A DNA stretch of 64,000 nt from contig JAAYCL010000022.1 in NCBI GenBank assembly GCA_012729785.1, positions 22,567-86,566 of the forward strand. The letters run 5' to 3'. Position 1 is the first letter of the stretch. Every line of letters starts with the position of its first letter. The notes beneath the pieces were generated by a model. That model was not told the origin of the DNA and did no database searches. It saw only the letters and a program-made list of their open reading frames with translations. A program made the translations under genes and the position numbers. This DNA comes from Chlamydiota bacterium. Lineage in GTDB: Bacteria > Auribacterota > Tritonobacteria > UBA1439. Below, in pieces: positions 1-8,835 of this stretch.

Positions 1-1119
1 CTCGTTGACCTCCTCCTCGGTCCAGAAGTACTCCTGGAGACTCTGCACCCACTCGAAGTAGGAGACGGTGACGCCGCCCGCGTTGGCGAGGATGTCGGGC
101 ACCACCGTGATGCCGCGGCGCAGGAGGACCGCCTCGCCCGCGGAGCTGATCGGGGCGTTGGCCGCCTCGACGATGATTTTGGCGCGCACCCGCGCGGCGT
201 TCTCCTCGGTGATCTGCCCCCCCAGTGCGGCGGGGATGAGGATGTCGCACGGCGTCTCGAGAAGCTGGGCGTTGGTGAGCGCCTTCCCCCCCGCGAACCC
301 CTTCACCGTCCCGGTCCTCTCCGCGTGCAGGAGCAGCGCCGGGACGTCGAGCCCGGCCGGGGCGTGCACGCCGCCGTGCACGTCGCTCACTGCGACGATC
401 TTCCCGCCGTGTTCGTGGATGATCCGGACGGAGTGCGCGCCGACGTTCCCGAACCCCTGAATCGCGAACGAGCAGCGGCTGAGCTCCGTTCCGGCATGGA
501 GGCAGACCTGCTCGGTCACGTAGAAGACCCCGCGCGCCGTCGCCTCGATCCGCCCCTTGGAGCCCCCGAGGCAGATCGGCTTGCCCGTGACCACGCCCGG
601 GACCGAGTGGCCGTGGTTCATGCTGAAGGTGTCCATGATCCAGCTCATCACCTTCGGGTTCGTGTTCATGTCGGGGGCGGGGATATCCCTGTCGGGGCCG
701 ATGATGATCGCGATCTCGCTCGTGTAGCGCCGCGTCAGGTGCTCGAGCTCACGCTCGGACATCTTCGACGGGTCGCAGACCACGCCGCCCTTCGAGCCGC
801 CGTACGGGATGTTGACGAGCGCGCACTTCCAGGTCATCAGCATCGCCAGCGCCGTGATCTCGTCCAGGTCTACCTGCGGGTGGTAGCGGATACCGCCCTT
901 GCAGGGCCCCCGCTCCATGCTGTGCTGGACACGGTAGCCGGTGAAGACCTTGGTGTGGCCGTCGTCCATCCGGATCGGCACGGAGACGATGAGGGTTCGC
1001 TGCGGCTTCTTCAGCTTCTCGTGGATGTCCGGGTCGAGCCCGAGCTTCCCGGCGGCGTTCTCGAGCTGTTTGAGCGCCAACTCGAGCGGCCCCTGTTCGT
1101 CCTGAAGCGGCTTGTTCAT
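1..1119 (-). CDS. gdhA: Glu/Leu/Phe/Val dehydrogenase (glutamate dehydrogenase), 3' end cut by window
   Basis: Oxidative deamination of glutamate to 2-oxoglutarate or the reverse, NAD(P)-dependent, cytoplasmic. The ATG is at 1119 on the minus strand with an AGAGAGGG-like ribosome site just upstream. About 373 residues are visible and the reading frame runs off the left edge with no stop. Seen motifs: the substrate-binding stretch KGGIRYHP near residue 75, the catalytic-lysine region GGSKGGV near residue 108, and the Rossmann start GFGNVG in the second half. Only the last few dozen residues should be missing. It follows serA by 27 bp and is probably the last visible gene of the DUF1015-serA-gdhA operon. 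Specificity for glutamate over leucine or valine is not decided by what is visible. Confidence 0.9.
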   Translation of the reverse strand, partial: MNKPLQDEQGPLELALKQLENAAGKLGLDPDIHEKLKKPQRTLIVSVPIRMDDGHTKVFTGYRVQHSMERGPCKGGIRYHPQVDLDEITALAMLMTWKCALVNIPYGGSKGGVVCDPSKMSERELEHLTRRYTSEIAIIIGPDRDIPAPDMNTNPKVMSWIMDTFSMNHGHSVPGVVTGKPICLGGSKGRIEATARGVFYVTEQVCLHAGTELSRCSFAIQGFGNVGAHSVRIIHEHGGKIVAVSDVHGGVHAPAGLDVPALLLHAERTGTVKGFAGGKALTNAQLLETPCDILIPAALGGQITEENAARVRAKIIVEAANAPISSAGEAVLLRRGITVVPDILANAGGVTVSYFEWVQSLQEYFWTEEEVNE

Positions 1120-1146
1120 CGTGCGCGCCCTCTCTTTGCAGGCGTC

Positions 1147-2085
1147 TTACGCCGTCAGCTTCTCGACCACGAGCGCCGCGATCTCGGTGCCCACGCGGAA
1201 CTGGCCCTCGGCGGTGGAGGCGCCGATGTGCGGGGTGGCGACCACGTTCTCGAGCTTCAGGAGCGGGTTGTCGGGCGCGGGGGGCTCGACCTCGAAGACG
1301 TCGAGGGCGGCGCCGCGCACCTTGCCGCTCTGCAGCGCCTCGTAGAGGGCCGCTTCGTCCACGACCCCTCCGCGCGCGCAGTTGATGATGATGACGCCCT
1401 TCTTCATCATGGCGAACTGCTTCTCCCCGATCAGGTGCGTCGATTCCTTCGTCTTGGGGAGGTGCAGGGAGATGATGTCGGACTCTCTCAAGGTGGTCTC
1501 GAGATCGCAGGTGTCCATCAGGGGCGCCTGGACGAGAGGGGCGCAGCGGCTGGTCCGGGCGCAGGTGGTCACCCGCATCCCGAGGCCGAGGGCCCGGACG
1601 GCCATCTCCTGCCCGATGCGGCCGATGCCGATGATGCCCAGCCGCTTGCCGTAGAGCTCCGTCCCCGCGAATTTCTTCTTCTCCCACTTGCCCGCCTTGA
1701 CCGAGGCGTCGGCGGCGGGGATCTTCCGGGCGACGGCGAAGATCAGCCCGATCGCGAGCTCGGCGACGGAGACGGAGGATGCGCGGGGGGTGTTGACCAC
1801 GGGGATGCCCCGTTCCTTGGCGCAGGCGACGTCGATGTTGTCGAGGCCGACGCCGCCGCGGGCGATGACCTGCAGCTTCCCGCCCGCCTCGATGACCTTG
1901 CGCGTGATCTTGGTCGCGCTCCGGACGATGACCGCGTGGTAGTCGCCGATGCATCCGACGAGATCGTCCTCCTTGAGGCCGGTCTTCTCGGTCACCTCGA
2001 GACCCGCGCCCTTGAGGATCGCCACCGCCTCCTTCGCCACCGGATCACAGATCAGCACCTTCTTCATCCCCGTTCCTCCCCTCAT
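1147..2085 (-). CDS. serA: D-3-phosphoglycerate dehydrogenase, short form
   Basis: First committed step of serine synthesis: 3-phosphoglycerate to 3-phosphohydroxypyruvate with NAD. The 312-residue protein has the D-2-hydroxyacid dehydrogenase layout: catalytic domain ends flanking a Rossmann core with GIIGIGRIGQ, the catalytic Arg in NCARGGVVDE, the Glu in VFEVEPP and the His in TPHIGAST. It ends after the catalytic fold, so it lacks the C-terminal ACT domain that gives serine feedback inhibition in longer SerA proteins. It starts 10 bp after the DUF1015 stop and precedes gdhA. The neighbouring serC supports the serine role, although other 2-hydroxyacid dehydrogenases share this fold. Confidence 0.88.
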   Translation of the reverse strand: MRGGTGMKKVLICDPVAKEAVAILKGAGLEVTEKTGLKEDDLVGCIGDYHAVIVRSATKITRKVIEAGGKLQVIARGGVGLDNIDVACAKERGIPVVNTPRASSVSVAELAIGLIFAVARKIPAADASVKAGKWEKKKFAGTELYGKRLGIIGIGRIGQEMAVRALGLGMRVTTCARTSRCAPLVQAPLMDTCDLETTLRESDIISLHLPKTKESTHLIGEKQFAMMKKGVIIINCARGGVVDEAALYEALQSGKVRGAALDVFEVEPPAPDNPLLKLENVVATPHIGASTAEGQFRVGTEIAALVVEKLTA

Positions 2086-2095
2086 GCAGGCCGCG

Positions 2096-3409
2096 TCATC
2101 GCGGCAGGTTCAACGCGTTCAGCACCAGCCCGGTGTACAGCTTCGGATAGAAATCGGTCGACTTCTGCGGCATCCGCTCGCCGTTCCCGGCGACACGGGC
2201 GACCTCCTCGGCCCGCGTCGGATTGAGAAAGACCGCCGCCTGGAATGCGCCGGTGTCCACCGCCCGCACGGCGGCGTCGGCGTACCGCTCGTAGGAGACG
2301 TGCGCCTCCTCCTCCAGTTTCCGCTTGTCGATGCCGAGGAGCGTTTCGAGGACGGCGTGGATGATGCTCACGTCGAGCCGCTTCCAGTCCGCCGAGGCGT
2401 CCGCCGGCATCGACGCGGCGACGGCCGCCTCGTCGTTGAGGCGGAGAACGGTGAAGGTTTTGCCGAGGTAGAGTCCGAAGCGGTGGTCGCCGGGGCGGTC
2501 GGTTTTCATCCCCGCAAGCAGTTCGTCAAGCCCGCCGCAGCGCTCGAGGGTGAAGAGGCGCGCGAGCCGTGCGGGGAAGGCCGCGAGCTCGTCGGGGGGG
2601 AGGTGGTGCAGCAGGCGGTGCGTGGGGAGGACGGTGAGCCCCGGGTCCTCCATCGCGACGAACGCCATGATGTGGGAGTCGAAATTCTCGTTGCCGGGCA
2701 GGCACCGCACCCCCTTCTCCCGCATCTCGCGCCGGTAGTTCAGCGCCGTCTCGTAGCGGTGGTGGCCGTCGGCGATAAAGAGCGACTTGGCCTCCATCAG
2801 CGACTGCACCTCGCGGTGCACCGCGGGATCGGTCACGACCCAGACCCGGTGGACCACCCCGTCGTCGTCGCGCGCCTCGACGTCGGGCGGGCCGCCGGTC
2901 TTCCGGGCGAGGGCGCCGGCGACCGCCCCCTCCGGGTCGGAGTAGAGCATGAAGATCAGGCCCGACTGCACCGCGGTCGCGCGCATCAGGTTGAGGCGGT
3001 CCGCCTTGGGCCCCGCGAGGGTGCGTTCGTGCGGCATCACGCCGCCCTTCTTGAACTCCTCCAGCCCGCCGAGGGCGATGAAGCCGCGCCGGGTCTTGAC
3101 GGGGCCGCCCGCGAACGAGTACTCCTGGGCGTAGACGTACAACGCTTCCCGCTCGTCGCGGACCAGGACGCGTTCCGCGACGCACCGGTCGAAGAAGGAG
3201 CGCGCACGGGTGTACTGGTTGTCGGCGGGCGTGTCCTGCGGCGTGGTGGCGCCTTTGGAGAAGCGCACGATATGGTGCGGATGCCGCCGGTAGTAGATCT
3301 CCTGCAGTTCCGGCGTGATCTTGTCGTACGGCTCCGCGAAGACGAGGCCGGTATCCGGGACCTTCTCCGGGTTGTAGCGGTATCCCCTGAACGGATAGAC
3401 AAACGCCAT
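2096..3409 (-). CDS. DUF1015 family protein encoded with serine biosynthesis genes
   Basis: 437 residues with the start at 3409, preceded by GGGAGGG; an extended start at 3475 would cross the promoter and is less likely. The hallmark ADGHHRYETALNYR lies near residue 213, identifying DUF1015 (COG4198-like). The family has no firmly established biochemical role known to me. DGHHR resembles the motif of ParB/sulfiredoxin-fold enzymes, which include free-serine kinases, and the gene sits between serA (same operon) and serC (divergent). A role in serine or phosphoserine metabolism is therefore inference. It is first in an operon reading DUF1015, serA, gdhA and is driven by the minus-strand promoter at 3447-3475. 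Confidence 0.85.
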   Translation of the reverse strand: MAFVYPFRGYRYNPEKVPDTGLVFAEPYDKITPELQEIYYRRHPHHIVRFSKGATTPQDTPADNQYTRARSFFDRCVAERVLVRDEREALYVYAQEYSFAGGPVKTRRGFIALGGLEEFKKGGVMPHERTLAGPKADRLNLMRATAVQSGLIFMLYSDPEGAVAGALARKTGGPPDVEARDDDGVVHRVWVVTDPAVHREVQSLMEAKSLFIADGHHRYETALNYRREMREKGVRCLPGNENFDSHIMAFVAMEDPGLTVLPTHRLLHHLPPDELAAFPARLARLFTLERCGGLDELLAGMKTDRPGDHRFGLYLGKTFTVLRLNDEAAVAASMPADASADWKRLDVSIIHAVLETLLGIDKRKLEEEAHVSYERYADAAVRAVDTGAFQAAVFLNPTRAEEVARVAGNGERMPQKSTDFYPKLYTGLVLNALNLPR

Positions 3410-3446
3410 CGCGACCCTCCCAGCAGATGGTGGTGACGAGGATTCT

Positions 3447-3475
3447 ATGATAGGCGGGCGGAGCCGGCGCGTCAA
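3447..3475 (-). promoter_or_regulatory. sigma70-type promoter for DUF1015-serA-gdhA
   Basis: On the minus strand TTGACG (3475-3470), a 17-bp spacer and TATCAT (3452-3447). The predicted transcript starts about 30 bp upstream of the DUF1015 ATG at 3409. Hexamers and spacing are close to consensus. Confidence 0.65.
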
Positions 3476-3585
3476 CCGTATTCCCCGCCCCCCGGCAACT
3501 CCCGCTGGACGGGAGGGGGGCGCTCGTAGTAGTATAACGGCCGCACAGACAGGCGACGCGGTTGCGTCAGACAGGAGGCGGGGAT

Positions 3586-4671
3586 ATGGGAAAGCGGGTG
3601 TTCAACTTCTACGCGGGGCCGGCGACGCTCCCGCTCAAGGCGCTCAAGGCGGCCAGGAGCGAGCTTCTCGACTTCCGCGGGAGCGGGATGTCGGTCTGCG
3701 AGATCAGCCACCGGTCGAAGGATTTTCAGGCGGTTATCGACGAGGCGACGGCCCTCGTGAAGGAGCTGTACGCCGTCCCCGCCGGGTTCCACGTCCTCTG
3801 GCTCCACGGCGGCGCGTCGACGCAGTTCTTCCACATCCCGTGGAACCTCTCGCTCGAGGGGAAGCCGCTCTCCTACATCCACACCGGCGCGTGGGCGAAG
3901 GCGGCGATCAAGGAGGCGGGCTTTTTCGGCGAGGTGCAGATACCCGCCTCGTCCGAGGATGCGAACTTCAACTACATCCCGCGGGATTTCCGCATCGACC
4001 CCAACTCGTCGTACCTCCACATCACCTCCAACGAGACGATCGGCGGGATCGAGTGGTTCAGGTTCCCCGCCACGGGCCAGGTGCCGCTCGTGGTGGACGC
4101 CTCGTCGGACTTCCTGAGCCACCCGGTCGACTGGTCCTCGGTGGCGCTTCTCTACGCCGGCGCGCAGAAGAACCTCGGCCCCGCGGGCGTCGCGGTGGTG
4201 ATCGTCAGGGAGGATATGGTGGCGCGGGCCCGCGCGAAGAAGCTCCCCACGATGGTCTCCTACGGGACCCATGTGGACAAGGGGTCGATGCACAACACGC
4301 CCCCCTGCTTCGCCATCTACCTCTCGCTGCTGGCGCTGCGCGAGCTCAAGGAGAAGGGCGGGCTGCCGTACATCGAGAAGCTCAACAAGAGGAAGGCGAA
4401 CGCGCTCTACTCGATGATCGATCGATCGGGGGGGTTCTACCGCCCGTTCGCGCGCAAGGATTCCCGCTCGCGGATGAACGTGACCTTCCGCCTGCCGACC
4501 GCGGAACTCGAGGAGAAGTGCGCCGCCGAGGCGAAGGCGCGCGGCCTGATCGGGCTGAAGGGGCATCGGAGCGTGGGCGGGATGCGCGCCTCGATCTACA
4601 ACGCGATGCCGATGAAGGGGGTCAAGGCCCTGATCGCGTTCCTCGAGGAGTTCATGAAGGCCAACAGCTGA
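3586..4671 (+). CDS. serC: Phosphoserine aminotransferase
   Basis: Second step of serine synthesis: transfers an amino group from glutamate to 3-phosphohydroxypyruvate; PLP-dependent, cytoplasmic. 361 residues from the ATG at 3586, preceded by AGGAGG at 3573-3578; the upstream in-frame start at 3562 has no comparable site. N-terminal FYAGPATLP, the HGGAST phosphate-binding segment near residue 80, and AGAQKNLGPAG with the PLP lysine near residue 195 are class-V aminotransferase SerC signatures. Length matches the family. It diverges from the serA operon; a TATAAC box at 3533-3538 may be its -10 element but no convincing -35 is seen. Confidence 0.95.
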   Translation: MGKRVFNFYAGPATLPLKALKAARSELLDFRGSGMSVCEISHRSKDFQAVIDEATALVKELYAVPAGFHVLWLHGGASTQFFHIPWNLSLEGKPLSYIHTGAWAKAAIKEAGFFGEVQIPASSEDANFNYIPRDFRIDPNSSYLHITSNETIGGIEWFRFPATGQVPLVVDASSDFLSHPVDWSSVALLYAGAQKNLGPAGVAVVIVREDMVARARAKKLPTMVSYGTHVDKGSMHNTPPCFAIYLSLLALRELKEKGGLPYIEKLNKRKANALYSMIDRSGGFYRPFARKDSRSRMNVTFRLPTAELEEKCAAEAKARGLIGLKGHRSVGGMRASIYNAMPMKGVKALIAFLEEFMKANS

Positions 4672-4749
4672 TCGTTCACGCAGAGGCATGACCGCGGCAG
4701 ACCGCGGGGCCTTTCGGGGCCCCGCGGCGCCGCAAAGGGGCGTGTCGGG

Positions 4750-5463
4750 ATGGCCGCGCTCTGGGCGAGGTTCAAGAGGCGGATCGAGCCGCCGGAGCGG
4801 CTCCTGGGGCTCAACTTCGGCGACGAGCGGGAGAGGTTCCGGGCCCTGCTGGAGCGGACCGGCCGCGATGCGCGCATCCTCGACGTGGGGGCCGGCGGGA
4901 TGCGGATGCTCCCGGGGATCGTCACGATGGAGCTGTGCCCGACCGCCACGACCGACGTGGCCGGAGACGCCCTGGACCTTCCGTTCCGCACCGGCTCCCT
5001 CGACGGGGTGATGATCCTGAACGTGCTGGAGCACGTGCGGGATCCCGCAAGGGTTGCGGCGGAGATCGGGAGGGTGCTGCGGCCCGGGGGCGCCGTCTAC
5101 GCCGTGGCGCCGTTCGTTTTTCCGTACCACGAGGCGCCCGAAGACCATTGGCGCTACTCGGTCTCGGGCATCGCCCTCCTCTTCGAGCGGCTGGGCTTCC
5201 AAAAGGCGTTCAACGGCTTCCAGAAGGGGCCCTGCTCGACGTACCTCCGCCTCTCGGTCCATTTCTGGGCGCTCTTCTTCTCGTGCAACCGGGTCCTGCT
5301 CTACAAGATCTTCCGGGTGCTCTTCTCGTACCTCTTCTCGCCGTTCAGGTTCTTCGATCATATCGTCTACCGGTACACGCTCGCGCACGTGGTCTGTTCG
5401 AGCGTCTATTTCATCGGGGTGAAGGCTCCCGGGACGGCGTGCGGCCCGTCCGCGCGGGCGTGA
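4750..5463 (+). CDS. SAM-dependent methyltransferase, class I
   Basis: 237 residues with a Methyltransf_11-type core: motif I ILDVGAGG near residue 42, an acidic DALDLPF segment, then LNVLEHVRDP and a VLRPGGAVYAVAP strand. The substrate is unknown. The C-terminal third is hydrophobic and aromatic (FFSCNRVLLYKIFRVLFSY), suggesting membrane association, which would suit a lipid or lipid-linked glycan substrate. It lies 78 bp after serC and 17 bp before the adenine deaminase, at the head of the glycan cluster. Confidence 0.75.
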   Translation: MAALWARFKRRIEPPERLLGLNFGDERERFRALLERTGRDARILDVGAGGMRMLPGIVTMELCPTATTDVAGDALDLPFRTGSLDGVMILNVLEHVRDPARVAAEIGRVLRPGGAVYAVAPFVFPYHEAPEDHWRYSVSGIALLFERLGFQKAFNGFQKGPCSTYLRLSVHFWALFFSCNRVLLYKIFRVLFSYLFSPFRFFDHIVYRYTLAHVVCSSVYFIGVKAPGTACGPSARA

Positions 5464-5480
5464 TCCGGGGAGGAGGCGGG

Positions 5481-7229
5481 ATGGAACGCCTGGACAGGAT
5501 GATCAGGGTGGCGCGCGGGAAGGCCAAGGCCGACGTGGTGTTGCGGAACGGCCGGGTCGTCAACGTCTACACCGGGGAGTGCGTCGAGACGGACGTGGCG
5601 ATCCTCGGGGACCGGATCGTCGGGCTCGGGAGCTACCGCGGGGCGAAAGAGTACGACGTCGCGGGGCGGTTCGTCGCCCCGGGGTTCATCGACGCGCATA
5701 TCCACCTCGAGAGCGCGATGGTGACGGTGCCCGAGTTCGCCCGGGTCGTCGTGCCGATGGGCACCACGTCGGTGGTGAGCGACCCCCACGAGATCGCCAA
5801 CGTGATGGGCCTCGAGGGGATCAACTACATGCTCAGGTCGAGCAAGTACAACCCCCTCAACGTGTTCGTGATGGTCCCCTCCTGCGTGCCGTCGTCCCCG
5901 CTTGAGACGCCGGGGGCGGTGCTGCGGGCGACCGACATCCTCTTCTTCCTCAACCAGGAGTGGGTCCTGGGCCTTGCCGAGATGATGGACTATCCCGGCC
6001 TCCTCGCCTGCGACCCGGCGATTCTCGACAAGGTGAGGATCGCGGGCCGCAGGATCATCGACGGACACGCCCCCGGCCTTTCGGGAAAGGATCTGTGCGC
6101 CTACATCGCCGCCGGGATCTCCTCGGACCACGAGTGCGTGACGGAAGAGGAGGCGCGCGAGAAGCTCCGCCTGGGGATGACCGTGATGATCCGCGAGGGG
6201 GGGTGCGCGCGTAACATGGAGGCGCTCCTGCCTCTCGTCACCCCCGCGACCGCCCCGCACTGCGCCTTCTGCACCGACGACCGACACCCCCAGGCGCTGA
6301 TCTCCGAGGGGCACATGAACGGCGTCCTCAGGAAGGCGGTGCGGCTGGGGCTCGACCCGGTGACGGCGATCACGCTCTGCACCCTGAACCCGGCCCGCCA
6401 CTACGGCCTCGACGGGCTCGGCGCGGTGGCCCCCGGGAAGATCGCCGACATCGTCGTCCTCGAAGACCTGGACGGATTCTCGGTCGAGATGGTTTTCAAG
6501 AACGGCCGCCTCGCCGCCCAAGACGGCGCGCTCATCCCCGGCGTTCCCGGCGCGCCCCGGCCGCCCGAGCCGCTGCGCGGCTCGATCAACATCCAGTGGC
6601 TCGCGCGCGAGCAGTTTGAGATCCCCGCGTCCCGCGGGCGTCTCCGCGCGATCGCGCTTGTCCCGGGGCAGCTCCTCACGCGCCTGGAGCTCGTGAAGCC
6701 CTCCGTCCTCTCCGGGCGAGTGGTCGCCGATCCGGGGCGCGACCTATTGAAGATCGCCGTCATCGAGCGCCACCACGCCTCCCCGAATATCGGCCTGGGG
6801 ATCGTGCGCGGCTTCGGCCTGACGCGGGGCGCGATCGCCTCCTCCGTCGCCCACGACTCGCACAACATCGTCGCCGTCGGCACGAACGACGCCGACATCC
6901 TGGAGGCGGTGATCAAGATCAGGAAGCTCCAGGGGGGGCTCACCGCGGTGGTGGACGGGAAGCTCATCGCGAGCGTCGCCCTCCCGATCGCAGGACTGAT
7001 GTCGGAGAAGTCCGTCCGCGAGGTCGGGGACGAGCTCGACGCCCTGATCGCGGCCGCCCGTCGGATGGGCTGCAGGCTTGAGGACCCGTTCATGATGCTC
7101 TCGTTTTTGTCGCTCTCGGTGATCCCAGAGCTCAAGCTCACCGACAAGGGGCTCGTGGACGTTTCGGCGCAGAAGATCGTTCCGCTCTTCGCGCAGGAGA
7201 GGGCGGGCGGAAAGGGCGCGCGGCGATGA
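5481..7229 (+). CDS. ade: Adenine deaminase
   Basis: Hydrolyses adenine to hypoxanthine and ammonia (purine salvage); metal-dependent amidohydrolase. 582 residues from the ATG at 5481 with GGGGAGGAGG directly upstream. Seen: an N-terminal composite beta domain (VLRNGRVVNVYTG), the metal-binding DAHIHLESAM near residue 74, SDPHEIANVMG, GHAPGLSG, and DDRHP. The C-terminal domain ends in a characteristic SLSVIPELKLTDKG. This matches the microbial Ade family of about 550-600 residues, not the adenosine-deaminase-like type. It is followed by a tiny ORF overlapping by 4 nt and then by glycan genes, with no obvious functional link. Confidence 0.93.
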   Translation: MERLDRMIRVARGKAKADVVLRNGRVVNVYTGECVETDVAILGDRIVGLGSYRGAKEYDVAGRFVAPGFIDAHIHLESAMVTVPEFARVVVPMGTTSVVSDPHEIANVMGLEGINYMLRSSKYNPLNVFVMVPSCVPSSPLETPGAVLRATDILFFLNQEWVLGLAEMMDYPGLLACDPAILDKVRIAGRRIIDGHAPGLSGKDLCAYIAAGISSDHECVTEEEAREKLRLGMTVMIREGGCARNMEALLPLVTPATAPHCAFCTDDRHPQALISEGHMNGVLRKAVRLGLDPVTAITLCTLNPARHYGLDGLGAVAPGKIADIVVLEDLDGFSVEMVFKNGRLAAQDGALIPGVPGAPRPPEPLRGSINIQWLAREQFEIPASRGRLRAIALVPGQLLTRLELVKPSVLSGRVVADPGRDLLKIAVIERHHASPNIGLGIVRGFGLTRGAIASSVAHDSHNIVAVGTNDADILEAVIKIRKLQGGLTAVVDGKLIASVALPIAGLMSEKSVREVGDELDALIAAARRMGCRLEDPFMMLSFLSLSVIPELKLTDKGLVDVSAQKIVPLFAQERAGGKGARR

Positions 7230-7327
7230 GGATCGACGGGGCGCCCATCCTCGCGGCCGCGCCTGATCACGAGGCGGAGATCCTCCGGGCGCTCTCCGCG
7301 CGCCTCGTCGGGGGGCAGCGGCGATGA
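7226..7327 (+). CDS. 33-residue ORF coupled on both sides
   Basis: ATG at 7226 overlaps the ade stop (ATGA) and its TGA overlaps the ATG of the O-antigen ligase gene (ATGA at 7324-7327). The peptide begins MRIDGAPILAA and is not recognised. Either it is a real short coupled cistron that passes ribosomes from ade to the ligase gene, or a chance bridge in GC-rich DNA. The exact double overlap is the only argument for it. Confidence 0.3.
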   Translation: MRIDGAPILAAAPDHEAEILRALSARLVGGQRR

Positions 7328-8835
7328 ACGGCCCCCCCCGCCGCCCCGGACCCGGCGCCCCGGCGCCCGCCCCACCCCCGGGCGCGGCCCCGGCCCCGCG
7401 CAGCGTCGGGCTGGCGACGAAGATCGGGCTGCTGTTCGCCCTCCTGATCATGGGCAAGGTCGCCTCGATGGCGAAACGGGGGCCGGTGGGGACGGAGGAG
7501 CTTCGGCTCCTCGGGATCGTCCTCGGCGAGATCCTCCTCCTGATCGTGGCCCTCGTCAACGTCAACTTCGTCTTCTACGTGCTGGTCTTTTACGTGCCGT
7601 TCAGCCAGATGCTCCCCGGCGACTACGGCACGGCGGTGAACATCACCAACGTGCTCCTCGTCATCATCGTCTTCGGGCTCTTCTTCAGGAGCATCCGCGA
7701 GGGGGGGCACTTCCTGGTGTCCACGGAGCTGGACCGGCTGATCGGCCTCCACCTGCTACTGACGTTCGTGGCCTTCTTCCGGGCGGCGCTCGCCGAGACG
7801 ATGGACTGGTTCCTCCTCGTGACGCTGATCAAACGGTTCATCACGCCGATCTTCCTCTACTATCTGGCGAGCTGGATCGTGCGGGACCGGCAACAGATCC
7901 AGGACTGCATCTACATCGTGATGTTGACGACGCTGATGGTGGCGTTCCTGGCCACCAAGGACACGCACACGCCGACCCACTTCTCCTGGGAGCGGCGCGA
8001 GGACGCGGGACTGTCGCAGGCGAACCTGCTGGCGGCGTTCTTCGTCTACTACATGTTCTACTACTTCGCCTTCTTCAGCCTCCACGCAAACCAGTTCAAA
8101 TACTGGCTGCTGCTGATATGCATCTACCCGTGCGCGCGGGGGATCATGCTGGCCTTCTCGCGGGGCGGCTACTTCGCCTTCGTCGCGGGGACGCTGTACA
8201 TATGCTGGCTCTACAAGAAGTGGCTCTTCGTGCTGACGGCCGTGGTGATGCTCATGCTGTGGCAGAAGCCGGGGCTCGTCTTGCCGCAGGCGGTCGTGGA
8301 GCGCATCGAGGGGACGACGGTGGAGTACGAGGCCGACTACGGGAAGTCGAAGGTGCGGTTCGAGTCCTCCTCGGCGGGGCGGATCGCGATCTACACGGCC
8401 GGCCTCAAGATGGTGATGCGCTATCCCCTCCTCGGGGTCGGGTACGGACAGTTCCCGGTGCGGGTCGGCGAGTACGACTCGTACGCGGCGGGCAGGGACG
8501 CGCACAACGCGTATCTGCTGATCGCCGCGGAGATGGGGATCCCGGCGCTGCTGGTGTACCTGATGATCGTCTTCCGGCTGCTGCGGTACTCGCTGGCCAT
8601 CTACCGATACGGCACCGATACGATGTACCGGGCGGTCGGGATGGGGTTCGCGACCGGCGTGATCGGATTTCTGGTGGCGAACTTCTTCGGCTGCCGGTTC
8701 AACACCACCGAGACGGTCGGCGTCTGGTGGATCCTCGCCGCGATGATCGTCTTGATCAGGAAGCAGTCGATGATGACGCCCGGCGCCGTGCCCCCGCCTC
8801 CCGTGGCCGTGCGCCCCGCGGGGGGCACGCCGTGA
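7324..8835 (+). CDS. O-antigen ligase/polymerase family membrane protein (Wzy/WaaL-like)
   Basis: 503 residues with roughly ten or more hydrophobic segments and a large periplasmic loop in the second half, the WaaL/Wzy_C layout. The loop ends with GRDAHNAYLLIAAEMG: a conserved His-Asn just before the next membrane helix, as in O-antigen ligases, where this His is important for transfer. It would join or polymerise undecaprenol-linked glycan at the periplasmic face. The N-terminus is a Pro/Ala-rich cytoplasmic tail. It overlaps the next methyltransferase by GTGA. Ligase and polymerase cannot be separated from sequence alone. Confidence 0.8.
   Translation: MNGPPRRPGPGAPAPAPPPGAAPAPRSVGLATKIGLLFALLIMGKVASMAKRGPVGTEELRLLGIVLGEILLLIVALVNVNFVFYVLVFYVPFSQMLPGDYGTAVNITNVLLVIIVFGLFFRSIREGGHFLVSTELDRLIGLHLLLTFVAFFRAALAETMDWFLLVTLIKRFITPIFLYYLASWIVRDRQQIQDCIYIVMLTTLMVAFLATKDTHTPTHFSWERREDAGLSQANLLAAFFVYYMFYYFAFFSLHANQFKYWLLLICIYPCARGIMLAFSRGGYFAFVAGTLYICWLYKKWLFVLTAVVMLMLWQKPGLVLPQAVVERIEGTTVEYEADYGKSKVRFESSSAGRIAIYTAGLKMVMRYPLLGVGYGQFPVRVGEYDSYAAGRDAHNAYLLIAAEMGIPALLVYLMIVFRLLRYSLAIYRYGTDTMYRAVGMGFATGVIGFLVANFFGCRFNTTETVGVWWILAAMIVLIRKQSMMTPGAVPPPPVAVRPAGGTP

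Noticed and set aside
325..2226. 633-codon plus-strand open frame
   Set aside because: Antisense to glutamate dehydrogenase and serA, both of which have clear motifs.
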